Made by a program: the position numbers and the translations under genes. Shown here one piece after another: positions 37,301-48,877 of a DNA stretch of 64,000 bases; positions within the stretch are counted from its first letter, which is position 1, and each line of letters begins with the position of its first letter. Origin of the DNA: Bugulina stolonifera (Eukaryota > Bryozoa > Gymnolaemata > Cheilostomatida > Bugulidae); NCBI GenBank assembly GCA_935421135.1, contig OW285195.1, positions 4,936,701 through 5,000,700 of the forward strand, written 5' to 3'. The notes beneath the pieces were generated by a model. That model did no database searches, was not told the origin of the DNA, and was given only the letters and a program-made list of their open reading frames with translations.

Positions 37301-40300
37301 GCCCCCAACCACAAAAGTAAATCCAATGATCATGAACCTTACATCATCCACCTTTGTGTAGCCTTAGATCTTTGCTCATTGTTGAACCAATTGGGGGGTT
37401 ATCTGGACCTTCCTCAACCTTCGGTGATTCTCCTCAGTGTTTATATTTCATGTAATTCTCATAAAATACAATGGTATACAATTACTCTACCATGTACTAC
37501 CATGTACTGCAACTACTCTTATGTACCAAGCTATCATAGGGGTCTGGGGTTAGTAACTCTGCCTCCAGTGGCCTATGGGTTGGGTTGTAGAATATTTATT
37601 TTATTGCTGCCAAACAAATCTATCATCAGTCTAAATACTGGCTGTGATAGCCTGTGTGTGTATAACCAGCCACCCCTTACCCCTGGCTGTTATAGCCTGT
37701 GTGTGTATAACCAGCCACCCTTCACCCCTGATAGCCCGTGATTCTATAACCACCTACCTCTTACCCCTGGGAACTACTTTGACATGTTTGCCTGCTAAAC
37801 ATCCCCAATTACTATGTGGATACTGACAGAGTCCAGTACACATCAGATGTATTACTTACATGTACATGTCACAGCTAGCCTATAGCCAAGATTAGCAAGG
37901 TTATAGCCCACTAGGCCCTACACATGACTTGTATTATTGTCACACTGCTTCTGACCTTTGATTCCTCCCCATATCTTACATAACAGTATACAGAGTGATT
38001 TATCCCCACAGGTATTTTACCTGCTATCATAAGTAATTAAAGGGCTGGACTATGCCCTGCTCTTTCAAATATTATATAATACTGTTTGTATACAGTGTTA
38101 CAACTATTTGGCAGTCCTAAATAGTTATATTATTCTAATAGAAATTTAATACCCCTGTTTATCCCCACTCTAAACATGTTGTTAGCACCAGCACATGTAC
38201 CTGGTTAGCACCTACTTCATTGTAATACACAATGAAATACTGTTTGTGTATTGTATGGAGTTATCTCCCCTACCTCTGTTATACAATAGTACTATATTCT
38301 ATATTGTATGCCTTCAGGAAGCTAACAAGATGGTACAGGATGCTAACGTAAAGAGAATGCACACAGAGAAACTACTGAAAGAAGCACAGAGCAGTGTATG
38401 TACACCTTAGAGATCATTGTGTTGACTTATACCATTGTAGGCATTATAATAATTGTCGACTCTACTACAGCCCCATATATAGCAAGGTGGCCATATTATG
38501 TGGAGTGCCTCATGTACAGTTGGCTCAGAGCACCTACTACTCATCGGTGAAGCCTCCTTTTTAAGGTTGCTGAGCTGGTGTAGTGGTAGCATGTTCTGTT
38601 CACTTTGATATGCTACTGGGTGCCATAGAGGCCCGGGTTCCAATCCCAGTCACCAAATTGTACTTTCATGGATGTGGGATTGAGTTCCTGACTGGTCTAA
38701 TAGACAAATTATAAAATATTTCATATTTGCATAAAAGTTATAAATTTCTATAGTTATAATCATAATACTGCTGTGTGTACAGATAGACGTGTTGAATGCA
38801 GAGGTACTCGCTCTCAAAGCTCTAGTGTTGACCTCTACGCCGAGTGAACCAAACAGACATCTACATCCTCAGATAGACAGGAAGTCAAAGGAAGGTAAGT
38901 AGAGAGGTGCATGTGTACTTGTCTCAGGGCCATCTATTAGTAGCATGGTAGATACATGCTGCTAAATGCTACTATAATACTACACTGTCATTAGCTATAA
39001 CAGGGAGCAACATACATGGGAAGATAACTCTGTTGAGTAGCATGTCAACCCTACCATTATACCTTAGACTGCATTGCTATTAGTGACATTTTATCTACCT
39101 GCTAGTTCATAGGATACCAATCTATTGCTGTGACAGTTATTGTTACACAGTTACTGTATTGTGTATAGCTAATCTTATAAGGGGATTGTATCTACCCCCA
39201 GTGCATGTGTAGTGCATGCAGTGACCCTGTAAAGGTGGTATGGAAAGGCCTTAAGTTCCTCATCTAACACTATTATATACCTGATATACCTTATCACTGG
39301 CATACATAACAAGGTAGTCAGTCAGCTTGTTCTGTGATCAACTCCATTAACTGGTTGGTTGGTGAAGTTCTCCATCAACTGAATTTTTCCTTGTTCAAAA
39401 TTTTCCATGCTTATGGAAAGTCATATGAAGTTAGAATGAACTAATAAACAATCATTACTGAATTACTTTATTTACAAATACTTGGAATAAATATATTATA
39501 ACAGAGACAAGGATAGTATCACCCAGTGATGCTATCAGACTAAGTCTAGTTTTTATATGCACGTAATCCCTTCTACTTGTAGTCAGAGTAATGGTATATA
39601 AATAGGGTCTATATAATATTATTATATAATTAATTATGTTTATCATAGTATATTAATTATTTATATTTTAGTATCTACCAGGATATCCCACAATACTGTA
39701 TCATATATTGATAATCAGATAACATGCACATAGACATACACATAGATAATTACAGTATGTATTATCCTCTGTATCTCAGAGTGGGGATGTAAATATAGAA
39801 CTATAGGGGTTGTCCTAGTAATGTTATGTTATACTGTATGTATGTATCGGCTTGGAGTGGTGCTACTACCATTTCTTATGATGAAGCAATAGAAGCCCAA
39901 CCACCCAGACAAACCACCAACAGACTGATGGAAGGGTACACATAGTGGTGTTCATGGATTAGATACCAGAATTCGTCCAACTAAATAACCTACTCTCTAC
40001 TTGTTTAGTTAGTTGTTATCCAATGACGTCAATTAACAAATTGGATTTAGGGTGACAAATTCTATTTACATGAAATTTAATAGGCTATACATGAATGGTA
40101 TTCTATTTTAGTACTATTTGATGATTGTATGCATGGATTGTGTGTGTAAATATAGAATGTATTACAGTATGTCCACAGCATAATGATAGATCACCCCTGT
40201 CATTACTGTATTATTACTCTACCATGTTCTGAATATTGGCGTGAACACTGCATAGTATTGGTTTAGCCACCATAATTTACTTGCATACAGCGATAGAGTG

Positions 40301-43300
40301 AATTTTATTAATTAAAGTCTGAGCTAAGGTTTGCTGGAGGAAGTAGTATACATTATTATCTACTTACTACTTCACCTGGCTCTGTGACTAGGTGGTGTCT
40401 TACTGCCCTTACATACACCTAGTCTATTTATAGAACTACATCATGTATATTACCTTTACTATACTAGAATAGTGTAAATGATATAACTGTAGTAGGCTGG
40501 TCTAGCACCATTGATAAGTAGCAGTTAATAGCCTAGTTAGTTATCTGTTATAATTCTATGGTCTTGTAGGCTCTATTGCTTTTCTTAGCAGTTCTGTAAA
40601 TAAGTGCTCAAATGAGTTGTCATACTTAGTAATTACATTATCTCCCTCTGCCAGAGCGGCATTTATTATGTATCCACATCTGTCATGTTTAGGAATCATC
40701 TCCTCAGTTAATCTACCCCCACCCAGTCCCCAGTAACTGCAATTAGTCATTATCTCCCTCTGCTGTGCTTAGTATCTATCCCCTCTCTCATGTTTATTTA
40801 GTAGTTATCTCCTCCTTTGCAGCCCCAGCAGACAGCAGTCTATCCAAGAAGCTAAGCTTTAAGAAGACACACAAGAGGTCCACTAGTCATCACATTACCA
40901 AAGCTAGCCCAGACTTTGTGTTTGACGCAACCAAACCTGCTCCTGGACCACCCACCACCTCAAATCTGGTGAGAATATTACATAATGTCATAATGATATT
41001 CCAAGCTACTCGACCGCAAGATTTAGAATGTGTCAGTGTTCAGTCATGCACTAGGTGATTCTATTTAGGTTGTAGAGGACTTACAAAGACTACCAGACTT
41101 TTCTAGGGATTGTAATGTGTGCTGGTGGACTGGTTAGCCTTCTAAGAACTGTTTAAACTTGAAGTTATCTCCCCTCTTATGGGGTCAAACGGAGAGCTAA
41201 TAGCCCCAGTAACAGGACCTACTTTATTATATCCAGTTGCTAATTAATGGTGATGTCTGTTATATGGCTGAGGGTCTCTCCGTTTGCCATAGTAATAAAT
41301 TCTCTACTTCTATACTTGTGTTTCTCTAGACTGATTCCGAGTCGTTTGAGTGTTTCCAGCAGTGGAGAGAGAACCCAGTGCTCTCACATGACTCGCCATT
41401 TATCTCTAGAATACTGAGTGAAGACATCATTCCCTGCATATCATTCGCTAATACACAGGTTAGTCGGAGGTCACATGGTATGCCAGTGTTAATATACATG
41501 TATGTTAGCTAGTCCAATAAGGGAAGAGTATCAGGTCGGTGCACTAGTCTGTGTTTCAATACCGTTCCTTGAGTATTTGTGTTAATCTGCCATTGTTGGT
41601 GGACAAATCTACTTACCCTGCAGTATGTGCTTCACACAGTACCTGTCATACACGGATATAAAACTAGAGTTTTTCTAGTGTTTAAATACCCAAGGACCTA
41701 GCATTACACTCCTTCATATTTGCTATGCAGTCACTACTACTACTTAATTTGTGTATCATGTTGGGGTTGTCCGCTCATGTCAGTTTTATTAGAAAAAGTG
41801 GACAACTCCAAATTTACATGTTTGTTATAGTAACAAAGTATAGTCTTTATGTGAAAAAGCAACTTCATAATCATATATAAAAAGACGAAACGGTCCGCAG
41901 TCTGCGGTCTGCCGTCCTCCAATCAGATTCGGGGTCGAAAATCGGGACGACTCATATATGTTGCAATGCTGCCGGTCAGGATCTCGGCTCCGGGTGGTGC
42001 TAGGACCTCGGGACCGGGTCCCCTTGCATCGCTGCCGGGGCGGGTCCCTAGCCTTAGGACCTTGGCCCCGACCCAAAGGTGGGGTGGGTACACAACCCAC
42101 CCCACACGCCAAATAAGTGTTAGATCTCGGGCTATGCCGACGGCGAAGACCCTCCCAGACCCATGATTCATAATATATGTTATAATGCTGTCGGCGAGAA
42201 TCTCGGTTCTGGGTGGTGGTAGGACCTTGGAACCGGGTCCCCAGGCATCGCTGCCAGGGCGGGTCGGTAGTCTTAGGCCCTCAACTCTGACCAAGGGCGG
42301 GTGGGTACATGACCCACCCCACCCCACACATTGGTGTTAGAACTCGCGCTATTGACTTGGAGTTGTCTTCTTAATGCAAGGGGGCACAACTCCTCATGGA
42401 ATCATTGTAACATGCCTGTGCCACCAGAGGTCATGTACATGTATGACCACAGTACATGAACACAAGCCATCATTTGATCCGAGCGAAGCGAGCAAATTTT
42501 GCAGTGAAGCTTGCGTCGCAGACCAAGCACGAAGTGCTTGTTTATATAAAAAATCTCTAGTTTGTTGTTGTTCATTTTATACTAAATATATATTGCTATT
42601 TACTGTTTATTACAGATTACTACCCAACTACTAACTCAGTGTGAATCTAACAATATACTCATTGAACCAATAGCTACAAGTGCACAGGGCAACAGGTAAG
42701 TCCGCTAACATCACAGTTATTATATTGTATATGTTGATAGTCCATGTATAACTCCCTAGTACTTAGAGTTCTATGGCTCACTCAACTACACGCGAGTGGT
42801 TTATGCATGGACTCCTTTGTTTGTCCAATGTGATATATATTTCATGATTTATTTTAGGAAATGTTCGCTCATGATGAGAGATTGCCTGTGTTCCTATAAA
42901 CTGAGGTTTGCTGATGGGGAACCGTGGCAAGAAATATGTGAGCTAGTCAGAAATAGGGTAAGTGGAGCAGCTCTCCCTGCTCTGCATATGATGACAGTTA
43001 TTACACAAGTGACATGTATATTGTAAAACTATATCTAAATATTATGTGGTGTACTGTGTCTGTATAAAATTCTACAGCAAAGTTGAAAGCAGAATGATTC
43101 AATATGGAGTTGTCCAGTGTCATGTAAAGCACTGTGCATCACCTGTTACCTAATGTCATATCCTGTTTTGATTGCTCACTACAATAATTATATTCATGTA
43201 TGTTACAGATAATAGCAGTGTGTGAGCTGTTCACTTACCTTGGTTATATAAAGACTGGACTAATAAAGAATACAAGTAGTAAGTAACTCTACTAATAGCA

Positions 43301-44066
43301 GTACTACTCACTGTATATGTATATAGTATATAGTAACAGTACCATGGTCCATGGGTATATGCATGTATCAACAAGACAGTGTGTCTGAAACTATAGTTGC
43401 TTTGCCATTGTGTACTGAGTAGCTGTACTGCCCGGTGGAAACTGTGTCTACTGTACTAGCAGTAACTAGCAGTAACTGGCAAGTAACTAGCAGTAACTGG
43501 CAAGTAACTAGCAGTAACGTTGGGGACTACTACTGCTTAGTGGGTCCATGCACATATGACTGTGTAGGTCACAACTCTGTACATATTGATTCATATTAGC
43601 CTACTCATTGCATTAGTTACTGTAGAGCTTGAATGAGGCTGTAATTAAGTTTCTAATCTAAGTATTCGGTTCCAAATTTGAAGTAGACTCCATGATACTT
43701 TAGCAACAATCTGCCATCTGAACATTTTAGTGTTCATAAACTTATAAATCTCTTGCTTTCCATTACCTTACCTTCTACAAGACTATCAATGAATTTCCTA
43801 CCAATAAATACCCTGATCACTAGTAATATGTTATAAGTAACCATTGGTTTGGCCATTTTCACATCTTATGATATTTATTTTATTAGTTTGATTCATTTGC
43901 AACAAGAAGATAATAACTTCCAATAGAGGAATTTGTTTGCTGTTCATATTGCTAGAACAATTCTGTAATGAATTATTGTGTTCTACTTGTAGACCATGAT
44001 ATGTACTGGAAAATCATGGACCTACGGAAATCTATCAGTCTGGCCAGACTTGGGTACAAGAGCTGA
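25196..44066 (+). CDS. RAB3IP: Rabin8-like Rab GEF (Sec2 domain), RAB3IP/RAB3IL1 family
   Basis: A predicted guanine-nucleotide exchange factor for Rab8-type GTPases, acting in polarised secretion and, in other animals, ciliary membrane delivery. Two alternative first exons (25196-25368 or 29139-29545), both ending in phase 2, join the common exons 37009-37192, 38318-38395, 38783-38894, 40823-40968, 41330-41458, 42616-42695, 42858-42957, 43209-43278 and 43993-44066 (TGA). Products are about 381 and 459 aa. The Sec2 coiled coil is clear: [33 protein letters not shown] and [17 protein letters not shown]-terminal blocks [36 protein letters not shown] and [13 protein letters not shown] match the conserved Rabin8 tail. 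The symbol denotes the family; vertebrates have two paralogues. AATAAA at 44814 may end the transcript. Confidence 0.93.
26720..27005 (+). mobile_element. tRNA-derived SINE-like element and adjacent foldback
   Basis: An A-box-like TGGCTGAGTGG (26730-26740) and B-box GGTTCGAGTCC (26798-26808) lie 57 bp apart, with a perfect T-stem (GTGGG/CCCAC). The acceptor and anticodon stems do not pair well, so it is read as a tRNA(Leu/Ser)-derived SINE or pseudogene rather than a working tRNA. Further on, AATAATATCC...CCGTGGTGGCC and GGCGCCACGGATATTATT form a small inverted repeat followed by (ATT)n. Confidence 0.5.
27968..28265. mobile_element. Near-perfect 300-bp palindrome with a pol III B-box
   Basis: Two inverted arms of about 135-145 bp, from TGATGTATTTTTCAGCAAGG to the mirrored CCCTGCTAAAAATGCATCA, are centred near 28111. 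They include AGTCAGAGACTTGTT, ACCTGTCCCTGACTGGGG and GCACCTAATCG, each mirrored. The right arm carries GGTTCAAACCC (28173-28183), a B-box match. It resembles two head-to-head copies of a tRNA-derived SINE related to the one at 38570. Confidence 0.8.
29139..29545 (+). CDS. RAB3IP: Rabin8-like gene, alternative first exon b
   Basis: ATG in TTATCATGGAT, 135 codons plus two bases, ending CTCAGTG before GTAGGC. The Ser/Thr-rich acidic N-terminal region ([42 protein letters not shown]) looks disordered and phosphorylatable, like the N-terminal part of long Rabin8 isoforms. Trp is completed by the first base of exon 37009. Confidence 0.75.
29546..37008. other. Large intron of the Rabin8-like gene
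   Basis: A 7.5-kb non-coding intron. It holds a CpG-richer block at about 30040-30450 ending with a donor-like TTCCGGTAAGT (about 30300), a 29-bp tandem repeat (30688-30795) and a decayed CTA-rich tract (31690-32080). Open frames at 32468-32746, 33549-33755 and 36054-36347 lack motifs or phase-compatible splice sites, and I do not call them exons. Confidence 0.65.
30688..30795. repeat. Short tandem repeat (29-bp unit)
   Basis: Four imperfect copies of a unit containing AGTGACTCTCAGTCAGATTC and GGAGCTAGC, within the long Rabin8-like intron. Confidence 0.8.
37640..37750. repeat. Tandem repeat (about 42-bp unit) in a Rabin8-like intron
   Basis: Three imperfect copies of a unit containing TGTGTGTATAACCAGCCACC and CTTACCCCTGGCTG. 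Confidence 0.75.
38565..38700 (+). mobile_element. tRNA-derived SINE-like element
   Basis: A-box TGGTGTAGTGG (38576-38586) and B-box GGTTCCAATCC (38636-38646) at tRNA-like spacing, followed by a tail (TTTCATGGATGTGGGATTGAG, CCTGACTGG) shared with the palindrome at 27968-28265. It lies between two exons of the Rabin8-like gene. Confidence 0.7.
41870..42549 (-). repeat. GC-rich dispersed repeat, copy 2 (inverted)
   Basis: The reverse complement aligns by eye with copy 1 over its whole length: AGCACTTCGTGCTTGGTC at one end, two GC-rich monomers, and CTGATTGGAGGACGGCAGAC then CGTCTTTTTATATATGAT at the other. It lies in the intron between exons 41330-41458 and 42616-42695. The AAGCACTTCGTGCTT and GCAGACTGCGGAC ends can each form short hairpins. 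Confidence 0.78.
43445..43520. repeat. Short tandem repeat (AGTAACTAGC)
   Basis: Alternating AGCAGTAACT and GGCAAGTAACT units repeated about seven times in an intergenic-side intron of the Rabin8-like gene. Confidence 0.8.
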
Positions 44067-45255
44067 TTACGATGGCCATAAATTAGACCATTTTCAATCT
44101 CTCCACCTCTACTCAAGTGTGTGATGTCACTTCCTGTAACCGATGCACTCACTGTAACATAATTTTTTATGTGATTTGCCTCTGGCGAGAAATGACATCC
44201 TTGGTAACTCATTCCATTATAATAGGTCCTTCAGATCAGTAGCTTGTAGCAATGCTGCCTTATTTGTGCAAAATATAAAAGACAGCAATGAGATGACCGT
44301 CTTGATATGAGATCTATCTTAGTCTGTAGCATTACTCTCTAAAGGTCATAAGGTTCAGATTTCTCCAGAGAATTTATGTTTACAATAGAGAGCTCAGTCC
44401 TTTTAGTGGAGACAGACTGTTGGTCAGTAAAAATTGCTATTTTATTATTTTTTGTCGAAACTTTCCATGTTAGTTTTGTTGCTCAACAAGTTGTGAACAA
44501 ATTGAATTTAAATGTAAACTCATTTGGTTTTCATTATTTTTGTCATTCCAGGTATATGCCTTGAAATGCAACTGTAATAATTATAACTTGCATAATATTT
44601 TTATGTACATATAGTATGTTAATTATTGAATATTTTACACTTTAAATATTATATATTTCGGGGAGTTATGCATTTGTCATTCAAGTGGTCATAGGTCCTG
44701 TTAACTAGCTGCAGATTTGTAGTGTGCTGTTTACTGGTCTACTGCAGATTATGGTCCTTTTGTATACAAACATATGGTATAATTATCACTTTTATAATCG
44801 TATAATGTGCAACAATAAAGACAGTTAAATATTCAGCTTGTATAAAACTATAATTATATGCATTCCAGTGTATATGAAGCTATCAACTTCAACCAAAACT
44901 ACTAACAGTATATTGAACATACTACAAGGAAGTACTACCCTACCCTTAGCTATCACATTATACTAGAATATTACATTCAACTAGGGTAACTACAACACTG
45001 GCAATTGATTAAAAAAGAAACAACACATCATACCTGCTGTAATATTTTCAGTACAACGCCATAATTTTACTTGATAGACAAACTGTTTGAAGCTGAATAG
45101 AATGTTTACACAAATATAAATTATAAAAAATAATATAATTGATTGTTAAGGTCCAATAATATATTCTGGGGACCCAAGTGGTTTGGGTAGAGTAATATTA
45201 TCTTTGTAATCGCTATAATGACATCTGCTGGTGAACTTCTTAGAGTTGTGTGCTC
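44067..45255. other. Convergent intergenic region
   Basis: This lies between the stop codons of the Rabin8-like gene (+) and the DFFA-like gene (-), so it should hold both 3' UTRs. AATAAA at 44814 suits the + transcript. AT-rich, with no coding signal. Confidence 0.6.
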
Positions 45256-48200
45256 TCAGTCAGAACTGGGCCGTGGTCTCTTATGTGGAGGTTCTTTATC
45301 ATCATTAATCAACCTCAGAAGAGTGATAGCTTCAGTTGTCTTCTCTCTTTCCACTAAGTGGGCGTGGCAAGATTCCTGCAGGGCATCTATCTCCTCTAAT
45401 GTCATATAGCTGAGTAGCTGACGCAGGTCTTCTTGGGTGGCATTAGCTATTGCCTGTGAACATGTTTAATAGACAAATGGAACTAAGGCTATATTATCAT
45501 ATGACCCATGTTATGCACAAGACAACTACATATACATGTATGTTAAAAGCTAGTTGCACCATCACTGCTCAACAGTTGACCATTTTCACTAGAATAATGG
45601 TTGAGAGACAAAGAATGCTCAGAAAGAGCAACCATATCACACCACCATCAGGAGGGTGTTGGTATAAGAAAGACGGCACCATGGAACCTGAATACATTGC
45701 AATATTGTGTGCTCACATTGTAGCAGCCTTTACACAAATCAGCAGAAATGCAAAAACTATATATCCACATGTACATCACTAAATAAAAGTTACTAGCAAT
45801 AGAGTTAATGCACGTATTGGTTTTAACAGCCTAGTTATATATTATATACATGTGCATGTAAATGAACCTGCAAGTGCTTAATTCACTTGTATATCTGAAG
45901 TCATCTTCCCATGGCATAATTATAACTATGAATATACCGACACATAGGTATATTTATGTGGCCCGGAGTTTTGAACCAGTTGCCTATCTGGCAAGAGATA
46001 ACTTCTAGTTAAGAGCTCATTCTACCACTGTATTTGGGACTTGATTTGGCTGTCTGAGGTCACAAAACTCAAGAATAAAAGAAATTCAAGAATGTATCCA
46101 TTATTGATTCAGGAATTACCTCAAGTTGTTTATTAGAGAACTTGACGATGCTGGTGATATCTTTATGCAGACGATATGCTAGCTTATGTATATCAGTATC
46201 ATCCTCTTGCCTCACTGCATAATGTAGAGACGTGCCGCCACGTCCAGCTTCCGCATTGGGTCCATCGTACTGTATATTACCATCAACAGCATCCACACTA
46301 CATTTTGGTGCTAGAAAACAACACGTATTCGAAAGTGTAGGTGCTACCAGGTATTTATATTATAGGTGTATTAGAAAGTGTAGGCGCTACCAGGTATTTA
46401 TATTGTAGGTGTATTAGAAAGTGTAGGCGCTACCAGGTATTTATATTGTAGGTGTATTAGAAAGTGTAGGCGCTACCAGGTATGTATATCATAGGCCTAC
46501 ATTAATAGCGTAGAATCTCATGAGAGCAATATAGAGACTCATCCTTACAGCAAGTGCAGATCACATAAATGTATTACATGTATGCATGAAATACTTCAGT
46601 GACTTTAGTGGATGTTGTTCATGAAATAACTAGTCACCTGCTGCGTAAATTAACAATAGTCAACAGGTGCCCACAGGTACAACTTCTACTCACCAGATAC
46701 CACTATGCAAGTATCGCTTTCCAAACAAGAAAAATAGTCTTCATCTTCGACGATTGTTCCGTCTTCCAGCTCTAGTACCAGGGTACTAGCGTCATAGTGA
46801 AGCTGGAACTTATTTTTGGCTGTAAAAATGTTAAAGATTCAATGTCATGTTTTATAATGTGTAGGTTAATTAGTTTACATCTTCATAACTACATGTAGCC
46901 TAGCTACACCTGATGAAAATCTCGGCTCTTTTATTGAAGGTTGATCATATTTGAATAAGTAAATGAATTGAGTAAATACATGTAGACTACAGTCTTTGTG
47001 CAAGAGCTGAAATAGCATTACGTAAAATATTTTTCTGTCCGATGGTTAGACAACAAACAATATTCCAATTTATCGAATTCAATATGTTTTGATGTACCAG
47101 ATAATTGTACAGACTACACCGTACATAGTAGGTGTTAGACCCTCTGTATGGGGGGGGGGGGAGATGATCCAACTTTACCTACACTACTTACTGATTAGAA
47201 CCATCAGTCTGATCCAGTGCATAGACGCTACTTGTAGATAATACCTTAAACACAGTAAGCCTACCGTGTTCTATGTACATAACCAGCATATTCATTGCAT
47301 ATATTCTAAATACTGTTCTTCTTGTGAGTTGATATGCCTGCTTGCATGTCCGATGTAGCCTAGGCTACCTCTTATTGTAGTTATTTGATACGTCATGTCC
47401 GGTGTATATTTGTTCTAATATTACGTATTTGATTCTAGCAAATCTCTTTACAAATTATGGGTTGCTAATGTGAAAACAATCCCATATGTATAACACTGTT
47501 TGTTGCATAGCCTACACATTGATGCCTGCACATATGCCTACATGTATTTAAACGCATGATGCACATCAAGACAGAACAGAGCTGTATTGTATATAAATAT
47601 ACAATATTAGTAGGCGTACATGTATTCATAGCCAGCAGGCGTTGTTGGCTCTCTAGCATTAAATCTAGCACCAGTTGTCAGTAGCACCAGTTGGCGGTAG
47701 CACCAGTTGGCGGTAGCACCAGTTGACAGTAGCACCAGCGGGCACAAAACAGAAGTGGCACGGAGCTACTGGTTTCAGAAAAAATAGGTAATAAATCTAT
47801 ATAAAAAATGCGCCTCGTACTACTATTCATAATCAAAACATTATCCCACACCAACATTTTTCCATTGTGTTAGTGTAGTGAAGGAGTAAGAGAGAAGGGA
47901 CTCGTCCATGAAAACCTGTATATGTTACAATGGGCTTCCGGTGTTCGCTGTGCGCCCCGGGTACTTGGTAAAGTCAGAAGAAAATATGATGAATATTTTT
48001 ATAAAAGTAAAATTCACACATCAACTGAAATTAAAATATAAACAATGTCAACAATTGGTAACTCTCTAATGAACAGGCTGACTATATACACACTACATAT
48101 CTCAATGGGATACGATAGATATTGGCAAGTAAATTCGCTAGATTTGAAGAAAATTGCGTATCTCAACATAAATTGACACTTTTTTTCAAATACCAACATG

Positions 48201-48877
48201 CTCAACAAAATAAGGAAAAATAATACTGATAGATGTAAACTTGCTGCAATTGGTTAAGTTAAAATCCAAATTTAAACTTTGCTCCTTCATAATAAAAAAC
48301 CGTACAAACACCAAAATCGCGGTTAAAACGAGCAAATTTGTGCAACATGTTTCTCTAACATCACGACTCCATATACTTAATTTGACTTATGGTGTATTTA
48401 GTTCATTAGCAATGAGGAAGTGCATCACGATTCAACGGAGTTGTCTACTCGCTTAATGCCAGCGACTCATGTGCTCATATTTTTAAACCGAGGAGCACAT
48501 CGAACACAAAATCCTCATAGACGAGCCTCCTTCTCTCTTACTCCTTGGTGTAGTGAAGTAAATGATTAATTATGTAAACTAAACTTAGCTTAGGGTTAGG
48601 CATATAGATACTATACCTATTTATAACTACCAATTAATCATATCATAATAAACATATTTATGTTAGTTAATACTTACCTATAGTGTAGTTTTAACAAAAA
48701 TAACTAAATAAAAATTAATAAAAATTAAAACGGTTCAGAGTTAGAGTAAGTAAGAGTAGAGTTCTAAAAAAATTTGTAATTGTTACCGATGTCTTTTAGT
48801 TGTTGAATGGAACTTGCTACAACACCATATTTACAACTGTCTGTTCTTGAAGAAAATAGTAACTTCATTGGAGGCAT
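45256..48877 (-). CDS. DFFA: ICAD/DFF45-like protein (CIDE-N domain), short form
   Basis: Four exons: 48877-48787, 46819-46694, 46310-46120 and 45453-45256 (TGA). The total is 201 aa with consistent phases. Residues about 1-72 form a CIDE-N domain: CKYGVVASSIQQLKDIAKNK, then LVLELEDGTIVEDEDYFSCL. After the linker a helical segment (RLHKDITSIVKFSNKQLE, then LRQLLSYMTLEEIDALQESC) matches the middle domain of DFF45, which chaperones and inhibits the apoptotic nuclease CAD. The linker has DAVD-G (residues 79-82), a DxxD caspase-3-type site located where caspases cut vertebrate ICAD. Vertebrate DFF45 is 331 aa; the C-terminal domain is absent and the protein ends in a basic KRPRPSSD tail, reminiscent of the short ICAD-S isoform. 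No partner CAD gene is in the window. I chose the ATG at 48877 because it runs in frame into CIDE-N. Confidence 0.85.
46325..46498. repeat. 43-bp tandem repeat in a DFFA-like intron
   Basis: Four near-identical copies of a unit containing GTGTAGGCGCTACCAGGTAT and TTATATTGTAGGTGTATT, directly upstream of the acceptor of exon 46310-46120. Confidence 0.88.
47672..47745. repeat. 16-bp tandem repeat
   Basis: About five copies of GTAGCACCAGTTGGCG in the first DFFA-like intron. Confidence 0.85.

Noticed and set aside
43209..43286. Rabin8-like protein ending at TAA just after exon 43209-43278
   Set aside because: Reading through the donor gives SK and a stop, but splicing to 43993-44066 restores the conserved [13 protein letters not shown] tail, so the longer form is preferred. 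The short end could be a minor isoform.
43973..44212. 79-codon minus-strand frame
   Set aside because: It is antisense to the last Rabin8-like exon and has no features of its own.
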